NCBI GenBank assembly: GCA_021904315.1
Contig: CM038912.1
Coordinates: forward strand, 7,031,061-7,095,060
From: Sphagnum magellanicum
Lineage: Eukaryota > Streptophyta > Sphagnopsida > Sphagnales > Sphagnaceae
DNA: 64,000 nt
Reading direction: 5' to 3'
In this document: piece by piece, positions 13,601 to 25,100 of the stretch
How the letters are laid out: each line of letters begins with the position of its first letter
Position numbering within the stretch: the first letter of the stretch is position 1
The notes under the pieces: model-generated
Seen by the model: the letters and a program-made list of their open reading frames with translations, nothing else
Database searches by the model: none
What the model was told of the DNA's origin: nothing
Made by a program: the position numbers and the translations under genes

Positions 13601-13665
13601 ATGAGGAGAGGAATGAAATATACACAGGAAATAGGCATGGCCTAGTTCATGTCTGGTCCAATTAG
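10645..13665 (+). CDS. Conserved plant transducin/WD40-repeat-like protein, unknown function, 464 aa
   Basis: Eight exons: 10645-10845, 11542-11689, 11788-11938, 12170-12295, 12462-12542, 12674-12866, 13045-13312 and 13439-13665. All introns are GT-AG and phases are consistent, giving 1395 nt. An in-frame TAG at 10636 sits just before the chosen ATG; a second ATG at 10654 is the alternative start. After a basic N-terminus (about 1-45) come blocks I recognise from a highly conserved single-copy-type plant protein: CFLNISADEVIRSLFYNKNN, YIRRGQPDAGFPLFESESL, WPGFVEFDDVNGKVLTYSAQ, VDFIEQFNEKLLVKQENE, NRTVAVWNFRGELVTSFEDH, and a C-terminal NRHGLVHVWSN. The VWNF and VHVW motifs look like WD/beta-propeller blades, and orthologues are annotated transducin/WD40-like. 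No enzymatic motif is visible. Orthologues are about 480 aa, so the protein appears complete. The function is unknown to me. Confidence 0.94.
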
Positions 13666-15647
13666 TTGTCTGGGTAGTAAACTTTATCTCTTATAAAGTT
13701 CTGATCCATAACCCTCATTCCAGGTATAATTTTTCTTTCATCTTGGTAGGATACGAGATCACAACTGCAGCCTGTTACAATCTCTGTTTGTCTGCAAGGA
13801 CACTTTTTAGGGTGGATGAGCTCAACACTTTCCTTTGTAATTTTCACTCTTTTTGGCCTTTCTGTTACATAATTCAAAAAACCAGTTTCTGTTGATTCAT
13901 AATCTTTGGTTTGTCAGTTAGGTGGGAAACTAAATATCAATCTTTTGGGCATTGTAATTAATGAGAAATGGTGACTAATTACATGACCTGATCTTGTATA
14001 TGTATGTTGGCAACTTTTAGGTAGAAGACGTAGATGGAGGTTGCTAATGGTTCTAAAGGCAAATTAACTAAAGGCTTCTGGATATTATGACAATCACTGC
14101 CAGTGAGTATGATGAATTTCGTAGCAACATCTAAGATCAATTAGTTCATGATTGTGATATCAGACTTTGTTGTGTAGTGCTGTCGTGGAAGGAACCAACA
14201 GAGAAGAAATGTCAATCGCTGGAAATGACTATTGCTAGGAATGTAGGATTTCTGAAGGCATGCTCTGCAATGTACTTCTAAGTAAAGTTTTTTACTAATT
14301 TGAGTTCTGGGAATGACAACAAGATCTATTACCCACTCTTCAATATTATTTTCAAAAAGTTGGAACCAAGCAGTAATGCGGAAACTTATCAATACAACAA
14401 CTGGTGTGGTCTAGTGGTCTTCTGTACAGAAACTGAGAGCCTCAATGGTATTCATAAAGTGGCCACAATATCCTGAATAAATCTGGGAGCTTCAATGGCA
14501 TGCACACAAGCTATGTATACCAGTTTTCATGTCATCAGTTGTAATGGTCATTTTTGCTTCATTCACAATATACTCACCTCCATTGTAGAAGTTTCAAGTG
14601 CATCTTAGCTAAATCACAAAATGTACAAAGCTTGTTCCAAATATGAATATCATATTTCAAACAAAATCATGAAATATCATACACCTGTGAAACTTGTTTA
14701 ACAAATTTGAACGAAACTAAAATCAATATGGAATAATCTAATAATTAAACAAAAACAAGGCTGAAAGACAAAAGCTAGATGGTTAACAAATCATTCCCAC
14801 TTCAAGCATCATTCCCACTTCAAGCCAAAAGTTTATCCCAAAATCCAAGACAAATGCAAAGTCTCTTCCCAACAAAGAGAATTAATTCTACCCAAGGTAC
14901 AACTAATTGGACATTTCATCACTTTTTTCTGACATGTATGTAACCTCCCATAATACAGTACAATTTTGTAAGGGACTCCAGTTTTTCAAGCTTCCTTGTT
15001 TGTTGCTGTGTAATTGGAAATCCTTTCTTGAGTGATTTCAATAGTGACAAGCTGGCATGACTACCCACTGACTTCATCTGCTCCCAACAGTTATCAAAAC
15101 AAATAAATCTGCCTTACTCTGACCATTCTTTTAAAGATAGATTTGAACATAATTTTCAATGTAGTTTCCGTTCAAATTTAAGTTCAATGCCACAGAGTGG
15201 CAACTTGGTTGAGGCAGCTCTTTAATAACTGGGTTTCCTTTTTTCAAACATAGTTGTAAAGAAGAAAGGGTGGTGTGAAGATTAGTTTGACATATAAAGA
15301 TTAACTGTCCAAAATTTAAGCCCACACCCCAGATTAGAATTACACAAACTTATTCAACCTCCAGATCACCAGATCAACCTCCTTAGTACTGGAAACCTGG
15401 CCCAATTCAAATGCTAGGAAACACTGCAGAGTTTGCAAGTCTACAAAAATAGATGATAGCTGTTCTGGTTGCACAGTTCCATTACAAACAGAGCACCACA
15501 AAAAAAGACTAAGGATACCTACACTCGTTTAACACACAAGCCTTACAAGGATACCTACACTCGTTTAACACACAAGCCTTACAAACACTTGAGAAGCAAG
15601 TCAAATTCTATTTTCAGATCAATGGACTGAAATTCAATAGGTGGCTC
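13666..15647. other. Intergenic spacer between convergent genes
   Basis: Convergent spacer between the WD40-like gene (+) and the TIM21-like locus (-). No exon was recognised. It holds a perfect 36-bp tandem duplication at 15511-15582 and an 18-bp duplication near 14790-14825. A fragment at about 15045-15100 resembles the dispersed repeat found in introns of the ataxin-2-like gene. Confidence 0.5.
15511..15582. repeat. Perfect 36-bp tandem duplication
   Basis: The 36-bp unit beginning AAGGATACCTACACTCG occurs twice without a mismatch, at 15511-15546 and 15547-15582. This implies a recent slippage or duplication event. It lies outside the recognised coding exons. Confidence 0.95.
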
Positions 15648-17007
15648 CTAGGCTGCTACAGGCAAGTCCAGCATATAAGATTCCAACATGAGACAAGTAG
15701 GGGATGGTGATGTCACGTCTACAATCAAATATATGAACTTCCAGGCCTTACCCTCCTCGTCTTTAAACATCTCACTGTACACTTTCCCAGCTCCTTGTGG
15801 TCCACAAATGTAGAACATCACCTGCTATGTTCCAGGTATACATTCCAAATTATATAAGAGGCACACATAACACAAGGGCTGGAGGGAGTCTCAAGAATTA
15901 AAAATACTGCTGCTACCAGTTGCAGACAGGGACTTCACTTTTCTCAGACTGCCAAAATAATGGGAAAAGAACTTGAAAAGAGCTTTTGGAAAAGATCCTT
16001 CAGCACAATGAAAGAAATGCACATATCTAACCTCAACACACTCAACACCATCTTCATCTGTGAATGTGCAGTGTGAGATTTGTTGTTGGGCAGCACGATT
16101 CCTAGTTTCTTGACCATAATCTGTTTTCCAGACTTCCTAACCAAATGGTCACCTGCAGAGAAACTTCCAAAACCTTAGGACTTAATCAAATCTCTCAAAT
16201 CAGCAACTTCAAGGTGAAACGGCTGAGCATGACCTCATACAATGCTGAAGCTAATGACTGGCACAAACTTAGGAAGCTCTCAAGCACTAAAGTCAATGGA
16301 AGTTATCAACATTTTGTAACTATGCCACCTACTTAAAAAGGAATTTGAGGTCATGTTGCACCCTCTCCAAAGCCTGGCCAAATATTTTGTACCTACAAGT
16401 GGAAATTGCTACATCAGCATTCTAGAAATGGAACTCCCAAATTCATCAGCTAAATTCACCTAGAATGTAGGCAAACTGCAACAACTCCTCCATTACAAAA
16501 CAGAGGATTAGACTTGAACATTGCAAATGATTGCCACCTTGTGTGTTTGCAAAGAAACATCCCTTGTGGAAATGCAGTATACTAACTTCCGCATCCATGG
16601 ATGGTAATGAGATTAGAGGAATCCATAACCTAGTGGTTTCACCCTAGACCACCTGTTCCACAACTATGTACAACAGACAGGTGGCCTTTGCAAAATTGGT
16701 AGTCACATCTGTGCAAGGATTGTATTGCATCCACTATGAGTCCAGTAAAGGAAAACACAGAACATACTCTCTTGGCTCAAATATCAGTTCCTTGAAAACT
16801 GCACAAGCAGCAGCTGCAGCCACAGCCAAACCTGCCAGTATTATCAGACTGTATGAAGCACCCTCTGCCACAGTCACTGGTCTCTCTGGAACCTTGTCAG
16901 TGAGAGAGTCAAAGGGATCTTCCTCTTGCTGTTTGGAAAGACCTCTGCTCTCCAAGTCCCAACCAAAATCAGAATAGTAAGCTGCTAACATGGCCATGTC
17001 ACTTTAT
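15648..17007 (-). pseudogene. TIM21-like mitochondrial import subunit, probably broken
   Basis: TIM21 is an inner-membrane subunit of the TIM23 presequence translocase (family knowledge). Four exon blocks on the minus strand match the plant family in order. 17007-16768 encodes [19 protein letters not shown] and the membrane segment [20 protein letters not shown]. 16392 to about 16344 encodes YKIFGQALERVQHD. 16152-16032 encodes the GSP region, then [13 protein letters not shown] and FTDEDGVE. 15821-15648 encodes [34 protein letters not shown], and TAG. Defects: a TAA in the reading frame between the acceptor at 17007 and the first ATG (16997); no usable donor after RVQHD before an in-frame stop; and a 121-nt third exon where 120 is expected, with the +1 near a GGAAAA run. 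Several expected Arg or Pro codons read Cys, Trp, Leu or Ser, as from C-to-T decay. Splicing and last-exon frame otherwise fit. Sequencing error is the alternative. Confidence 0.7.
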
Positions 17008-17734
17008 CTGCAAAATCAGGTACAATGTGGCCTTACACCTCAGACCTAAGAATTTGGTAAATGGCCTGAATTTGCAATGTTGGGGTCTATATCATATTCA
17101 AAGCATATTAAAAGTGCCTGCTACACACAGATATGTCAACCTGCAAAGAAATGAAAAAAAAGTGATTGTTATACACTGACCTCTTCATGCTGTGCAAATT
17201 TAGGCACAGGTTGAGATATGAGGCACTGCACTGAATATGGGAAAAGGGGCAACAGTAACTCTTTTCTCACTTTTGGAAGAGTGCCTGATCCCTGAAACAA
17301 GCTACTGCTGCTGTATCTAAGGATTTCAGTAAGTAACACTCCCCTGAAACCTGAAATGAAAAGCCCACACCTTAAATGCATGAACCATACAATGTAGAGC
17401 AGAATGGTTACCACAAAACTAAAATTACAGCTCAATGGAAAAACCCTTATCTGCACACACAATTAATCCATAAACAACTCCCTTTTTATTACTATTTTGA
17501 GGGATCTCCCCCGGCAGAAGAACCCTAGGGCGTTATGCCAGTGGAGCTCCCCCAATTTGATATGTTCCCATGGAAATATTTCTTTTTTATGAAATTTGAA
17601 AGAAGCGAGGAGATAAAAAGTGTTGTGTTTATGTAAGGGGAGGTTCCCATACTTGTGCATTCTCCTGAGGTTCATGAACACCCTCTGGTGCCCCTCCCTC
17701 AGGAGAATGCACTCATACAGGAACCTCCCCTAGA

Positions 17735-18040
17735 ACATAAACCCTAAATCCTGCACAAAAACTGCATTTGACTCCAACATGCCAAGCATGTGACAAAGGC
17801 ACATACCTTCAGTTTTTAGCACAATTTCAACACAGTTCCCTGTCCTTAACACTAATGCATTCTGCATCTGCCATACCAACAGATTTTTTAACTCTCAAGC
17901 AAATTGCAGATCATTCTCTGGTGGCTGGCGAGAGTCGATGAACTGAGTCTGCAACACTAAACCCTAAACTCGAATGACAGGAGATCTGCTATAATTCAAG
18001 GATGGTTTAGGGTTTGTAATTAAACCCTAAAACATCCTCC
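17735..18040. promoter_or_regulatory. Cluster of telobox-type AAACCCTAA motifs
   Basis: AAACCCTAA occurs near 17738, 17960 and 18024. A head-to-head pair, TTAGGGTTT then AAACCCTAA, lies around 18007-18032, and TTAGGGTTAG lies near 18619. Telobox motifs are common in plant promoters and 5' UTRs of growth and translation-linked genes, and some recruit TRB factors and Polycomb (established knowledge). Here they lie on the upstream side of the TIM21-like exons. The regulatory role is inferred. Confidence 0.5.
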
Positions 18041-18477
18041 AATCCGCAAGCACATCAAGCTTCGATAATATCAGGCGCCTGTCTATCCTGTATCACTTTC
18101 ATCATGCAGAACTCGATGAGCATCATGACAATAGCACCAACAATGCACGCTAAAAGCAACAGTTTCGAACATAAATCTCGCATAACAATTCAATCATGCT
18201 GCGACACAATAAGACACGGGACTCAATGACATTGAATCAAACCGTGATCATGGGCACAGATACACGTGCAATAGTGCTGGAAACCTACAAGTCACAAACC
18301 ACATCCGGAAAGAGTTCCTCCACATCAAAGCTGTACAAAGCTGCGGCAGTAACGGGTCTTTGGGCTTACTACTACCAGTACTGCCGCTGCTGCTGCTACA
18401 AACCAGATAATACGCGATCCTCCGGCCCGAAAGAAAAACTGTGAAATCAGGCAATAATAATAGGAGTATGTACCAAC

Positions 18478-18513
18478 CTTGTGAAGAGCAGTTCTAGAGG
18501 ATCGCCATGACAT
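18478..18513 (-). other. Candidate 5' exon of the TIM21-like locus (presequence start)
   Basis: A short minus-strand reading frame starts at an ATG at 18513 and encodes MSWRSSRTALHK, a basic, Ser/Arg-rich start like a mitochondrial targeting peptide. It is followed by a donor-like GTTGGT. It is about 1.5 kb upstream of the membrane-segment exon, and no in-frame connection to that exon could be built. The link to TIM21 is inference from position and composition only. Confidence 0.3.
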
Positions 18514-18519
18514 CTTCTC

Positions 18520-21500
18520 GCTTCGATTATAGAGAAGAAGAAGAAAGCAGCAACGACGAGCAACAGCGCGACGGTACGTTGGATGCGACTACACTCGCTT
18601 GTATGCAAGACGACAGAGTTAGGGTTAGTCAGAAGCTGTTGCCCTCATGGATGAACAATCCAAGCAGAAACGCTTTTTTCATCCACTACATTTTGTCGTT
18701 TCACAATTATTATCAGACTAGTGCGTCAAAAGGCATTGAATTTAGTGTGATTTTCATCGCTGGAAATTAAATTTAAATTAATTTAACAAGGTCCCATAAA
18801 GAACTCTGAAGCCAAGCCTAGTTCAACTATAACAGTGGGTGACCTTACAACCCACTTTGACCATAATAGAAATGGGATTGACAACTTTACACAAGATTAA
18901 AGTTGAGAGTGATCCTTAAATCCTAACTTTTCGCAACTCTACATAGTTGGACCCTCAAATGAGTTCAACAAGGGATTTGGGAGTGCATCACATGGGACCA
19001 ACATTACTAGAACCCCACCACACTAGTTGCAAAAAATTATATTACAAATCTTTAAGTCATTCATAACGTCATGCTCTCTTTGGGTCTCCTTTCAGCCCCT
19101 ATCCCCTCTTTCAGTGGTATCCACAACTTAAGGAAATTTTATTAAGTCCTAATATGAAATGCTGAAACTCAGCATTTAATGCATAAGGTTCGAGAGTAAT
19201 GATAGTATTTGTATAAGTAAGAGCGTGAAAATATATGTTGCAGTAGCGGAAGCGCTCAGGAAAAAAAGGAAATACAGGATGAAATTCAATTTACCACCAA
19301 AATTGACGGTTTTCAGAATTTCATCACCTTCCCCCCCTCCACCGCCCATCATGCTAATGTAATTTTTTTTGCAAGGTTTAAAAAAACCTCACCCCTTGTA
19401 TGACCAAACTCAGGGTTCTGGTGCTGTGTTTTCCTTTACATTTCGGATAACTTCATTAACCCCCATAAGAACCCTATTATTATTATCATTTTGTACTAGA
19501 GAAGGCACGCTTTGAGAAACCACTCAGAGACGCCAGCCCCCCCCCCCTCTTTGAGGACCCTGGAACACCTTCCCTCCCTTGGGTCTTGACCTAATTTTGG
19601 AAGGTACTGGCTCAGATACCTCCCAGAGTGAAAGTTCTGCCAAAGAATTGCCTGCAAGTACACTGAAAATTTTGGGTCAATGTTTTAGATGGTTACAATT
19701 TTAGATCATGTACACCTTGATGCTCAAGATTCTTGTTTCACAATGGGCTTCACAGAATAGACTTGCTTTCTGTCACAAAGTCTCAAAGAACTTCAGGGCT
19801 CTAAGAAACCCCTAAACCTGGGCTTCATTGCATTATTATTATGTCAAATTTCTACATGATACTTTTGGCCCCATATAAGGATGCAGTTAGTCCATATACC
19901 CATGAGCAGGGCATTCCAAAAATAACAGAATAAGCACCTAAACAAGGTTGAGCTAGAGCTGAGGGACACTTATGTAGTAACAACCTTGTCTCAGGGCATT
20001 AAACAACATAACACACTGGCAGAAAAGTTTTGTTTCCCAATCGTTTCACATGATAACTGGTGCATACAAGGCAGGTATCACGGGAAAAAAGGAAAAAAAA
20101 CTGCAAACACCCATGCAAGCTTTCCATTGCTTTTTATTCAATGAACAACGTTGCATGAACCTTCACAAGTGATCCTGTTTTCAAGAGGTATCAATTGAAT
20201 AAAATCATTTAGACCAAGGAATTCCAATCACATTAGAAGATTTTTGGGCAATCTAAAAAACACACACAACTAATATAGTACACATATTGAGAAATGGAAT
20301 GACACAATGTATAGGAATAGCAAATAGCGTGTAGTTAAAACAGTATAGTTAGAATTTCCTAATATAGTCAGCAACTAGTTTCCAGTGTCTTCCATTACAC
20401 ATGATACAATATACCATTCTCCATTTGACCACCAACTACATGTACAAAAAATGCAGGTCTAATTACAAATACCAGAACCCCCCTCTCCCACACACATGTT
20501 AAAAGGGCGGGGGGGTTTAATGAAGCATCAACCAACCACATCCACTGACCGTTTCATTCAAATTTGCCTATTTTCAAGTCTCTAGAAGAAACTTGCAGCT
20601 CTGTTGAAAAGCCAGATACTAACAAAACAAAACATTGATGAGTGAACACATATCTGATTGCAGTACTTAAGACACCAATTGGACCATCTTCAAGACCAGA
20701 ATTGATTTTCTTGACTAACAAATATGGATACATCTACCAGCCCAGAACCCATCTTCTCAGGAGGTAGTGAAAATAATACCTTCAAACTAGAAGAGACACA
20801 TCAACTTAATCTGTCACATCAAAGTGGTCAATGCAAGTTTTTATCACCAAGATATCACCATGCAGAATTAAGGAATTAATGTTTTAAGCAAGGTTTGTGT
20901 TCAAACCTTCTCAAATCTTTGGCAGTCCACTGGCATGATGTGGAGGCCGAACACCATCTGCAAAAGGCTGGCTTTTCCATTTGCTTCATCTCTTCCTGTT
21001 TCCAATTCTTGAAATCTCTCACAGTATTGACTGGAGCAGGGATAAATTCTAAGGGAGCTTCTACAGGCATTCACAATTTGATCAGCAGAGACCCAAGGAT
21101 GGCCATGGATGAAGGTGGCCTAAAGCAAATATTAGAACACAAAATCAATGGAAAAAAAAGTTAGGAAACCAAAATCAGACATTTTTCTTAGCCCCAGAAG
21201 ATAAAAAAGAGGGAAATACCGTTCAAATGGCATTCCACTACAGATCCACGGCAACAATGTTTACAGCTGTGATTACAACCAAAGAGTTCAAGGGATTTCA
21301 GCAAGCCACAGTCACAAGCAGCACTGTGCAACTTGTCAGCACTGGGTGACCAACATTAAACATCACTCACAACAGTTTGTTCCTGCTCTTGGATAGCCTG
21401 CTCTACTGCATTTGTTCATTCCTGTTGCACTGTTGAAAGAGAAACCTAGATTGTATGATCTATATGTGTTACACCCGCATACATAAAGCTATCTGCCAAA

Positions 21501-22146
21501 GATAAATGTGCAGCAATTTGTTGAAGGAAATTGGCACAAATGTCCAAAGAAAATTTGGAAAATCCTCATACCACTGGTTGATGGTAGTATTGCCAAAAAA
21601 TGTTTACCTTACTGTCAGACATTTGGGTGGAGCGCAAACATAAAAGGCACCACTGCACATAGCCTGTGCCCTAGAGAAGATTCCACAGAGAACAAGCATC
21701 TCCACCTGAGACAAAGAAGCTTAGGAAACTATGTAGAATGAGCTGGTAAGATCTGCATAGGACCCTAATAGTTAAGAAGGTTCCAACATACGCTTGTCTC
21801 TCTTCCTTCAGTATTTCACTTGCTATCCCAAGGGAAAAGCCTGAAGGAAGAACATTACAGTGGACAACAGGAAAGGTCCATGCCAATTGAGACCAGTTAG
21901 GAGACAATCAGGAAAAGAAGTGAAAAGAAGAGTAAAACCAAGCTGCAAGGCACAGAAAAATAACAGCCAACAATCATGGGTAGGTTGGACCATTTTTGGG
22001 ACATGCCTTTTATTAGTGGTTAGGAGAGACGAACCACACCAGCCAGAGCACACACCACCAGGATGGCCCTTGCAAATGCTTTCTGTTCACCCCTCAATGA
22101 ATCATTTGTAGTCAGTGCCATTCTCTACTGGAGATTCCCTTGCTGG
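18520..22146. other. Intergenic spacer between two minus-strand loci
   Basis: No gene was recognised. A 66-codon minus-strand frame at about 20883-21115, containing HPWVSADQ, was examined and not accepted. Part of 21,200-22,146 may be the 3' UTR of the ataxin-2-like gene. Homopolymer C and A runs occur near 19330, 19540 and 20090. Confidence 0.5.
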
Positions 22147-25100
22147 TCATTGTTGTTGGAACCCTCCAGCAGCACCTTTGCCTCCTGCCCTAACACCTCC
22201 ACTGCTGCCTCCATTCTGTCCTGTTGGTCCTGTGCTGTTTGGAATCCCCCCTTGAGGGGGCTGAGCCCCAGAATTCATTGAACCTGGAGCAAGGCCACCT
22301 GGCAATGTGTTGTGGAAATGCATCTGGGACTGTTGGTGCTGATGCTGCTGCCCGGGAAGGAATGAGCCTGGGGCACCACTAAAGTGCATGCCGATGCCTG
22401 CACCTGCTTAAACCATATCAATTCTCAAGACCATGATGTAAGGCTCTAAGACAATTCCAGAACACCCAAGTCATTTTACACCATGTGACTGCAAAAGTCA
22501 GAAGAACTCACTGCGGTGCTTTTGCTGCTGATTTTGCTGAGAGGGTTGAGGAGGAGGAAGTGGACCTTGAGGAGGAGGTGGAGGTACTGGCTGTCCCTGT
22601 ATCATCCCCTGTCAACATTCAACATGGATCAGTAGTACTCTCCAGTATTTCTCACCAAAGTGAACAGAGAAAATCAAGTCACAGCCCATTACTGCACTTC
22701 TTTCCACCCATATGCCATACTAGTGTAAGTTCAGAGTGGTGGCTGATTCTCTTCCAGATGATGTGTAGCCAAAAAAAAATGTATATTTTGATGCATAGAA
22801 ATTGGTCTGTCAGACCCTTGATGACAAACCTTCCCATGCAAGTTGGATGGACTATGTTGAGCATGATGTCAGCAATACAACTTTCAGAATTGATGCACAT
22901 ACTGCTTGCTCAGACTGAGAAACCCATTGTGAAGCACATTTGTCTTCAAATGATAGAGCTTTACCTGGGGGTAATGTTGTATGTACATCAATTGGCCAGG
23001 ATGTGCAAGCATCATCTGTGTTGGTGGGTACTGTACACACCAAGCCAAATACCACCCCATCACTTTGAAGCAATTTACATTTTGCACACAATAGACTTCA
23101 ATAGTTTTCACACAAAGCTTGGCCACCTCTATGGACATGCAAACTACCAAGGATACCAAACATCAGCTCTAATAGAGAAACCTCTCTCTTGCTTTACAAC
23201 AAAGTTCCTCCAATTTGAGGAAAGAGTATATGATTAGAGAGATCTCTTTCCTTGATTGGTTTAATGGATCAGACTCAGTACCTACTTTTGGACTGGTAGA
23301 CCTGGACACCATGGACCCTCCTACCATCATCCATGAATTCCAGAACAATTCTGTTCAAGTTTTATGCATTTTTACCACATCATCTCCTCTGAGCCCTTGA
23401 ACATCTTTACATCCTTCACTGTTCTAGCCTCCTCCAAAGTCCAAAGGCGGAATCTGACATGTTTAAAGGATACAGCTGAATATTCTTACCAACTGGCCAT
23501 TGGGATGGAGGAAGGCAGGTTGCATTGGAGGAGCTTGGGATGGGTATCGTATCGGCTGCTGCTGTCCAAAAGGACTAACAACCTGAGTACAACATAGAAC
23601 AATAATGAGATTTCCTTGCCAGGTTTGCTAAATCTACTCTAGATTGGAAGACTGCGAGAGAACAAGAAATATCCATGGAATGAGAAAGACCTGCTGCTGA
23701 GAATGAGCTGGAATCTTCATACTGGGCTGGCCTGGTAGGACCTGTGGCATGCCACCTCCTGGAAACCCCGAGACGAATCCCCCTGGCTGTTGCATGTATG
23801 GACCAGCACCAGATGCAGCAGCTGCTGCTGCTGCTGCCATAGCATTGTGGTACGGCGTGAACTGAGCAGACTGCACTGGTTGCTGTTGCATGTACTGGAG
23901 AGGCACCCCTTGGAGAGAGGTTGCTGGAGGTAGACTGGCATGCATGTAGATAGGGCTTTGCATCATTGGTGAAGCTGGCCTTGGAGAGCTGAAGCTTGGT
24001 GTAAAAGCTTTGGCATTTGGGTTCAGTTTAAACTCCTGGTACCAAATAAAAAATGTAGTTAGCAATGCCTCAATGCACTCTTTGTGGAAAATGGCTACAT
24101 TTGAAACATATGCTTTTTGAGACATCTATTCAGAACAGAACATTGAGGAACATCTGTGAGGGCACTAGAACATGGACAACACTTGTGTTCCATGCAGATG
24201 ACCCTATCCCATAGACGTGGTTCTCAAATCATCAGAACTACATATGGAAAGTTGTGTACAGGTTGAACCCTCAGCAACACTAGTTCAAACTCTAAGCAAC
24301 AGTCTGTAACTCAATCCACCAGTCAGAACACCCCAGATATTCCTGTCTAGCTTTATGCTCTGAGGAAAATCTTCAACAGGAATCCAAGGGGCTCATGGAC
24401 TAACATACTCCACAATGCAAACAACAAGAGAGAGACAGAGGAAGAGAGTAATACTTTTGCATTTGGGTTCAAGGTAGACTTCTTTGAGGCAGCTGCACCC
24501 CCATTCGAAGCTACAGAAGCAGAGGAGGAAGAACGTGACAGTGTAGGAGATGAGACCAACTGGCCTGGAGGCACCACTGCAGAAGAGGGCAATTGAGCAC
24601 TGAAACTAATGGGTGGTGGGACTGAGGAGGGTGCCACTAGTGGGCCAGAGGCTGATGGAGGTCCAGATGAATCAGATGATCCACTGAGCTGCTTGACAGG
24701 CGCACCAAGACCTGTCGGAAGGGGCACAGATGAAGGGGAAGGGGCTGAGACTGCAGTTGAAAGCATGGGGGCTGGAGGGGCCAGGCTTGATTTTACGTCC
24801 TGAGTGACAGCAGGCCGAGCAGATCCCTCTCTGACAAACTCGCCAGACATGCTTTTGACTGTTATTGGCAAAAGAACAAGTTAGCAGCTGCAACTCCCTT
24901 AACGGAAATATTTCTGGCTCCAGATGAACCTTCAATTATTGAAGTCCTCACATACAAGGATATGACATTCAGAAATGCAGTTCTTGAATTTGAGAAGAGA
25001 TGCACTAGCCAATTATACCACTATCACAACTGAATAGTGATTTCACTAGGTGTCAATCACATTAAGAAACAAGCTGCAATCACGCAAGAACCCTTCAAAG

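Noticed and set aside
14402-14440. A tRNA-like A-box phrase, GTGGTCTAGTGGTC
   Set aside because: No B box or cloverleaf-compatible arms follow. No tRNA or rRNA gene was recognised by eye anywhere in the window.
20883-21115. A 66-codon minus-strand frame containing HPWVSADQ, reminiscent of the end of a kinase domain
   Set aside because: No other kinase block is nearby, the rest of the frame does not fit, and no splice partners are evident.
22485-23237. A 250-codon plus-strand frame
   Set aside because: It is antisense to terminal exons and introns of the ataxin-2-like gene, whose minus-strand exons have strong family support.
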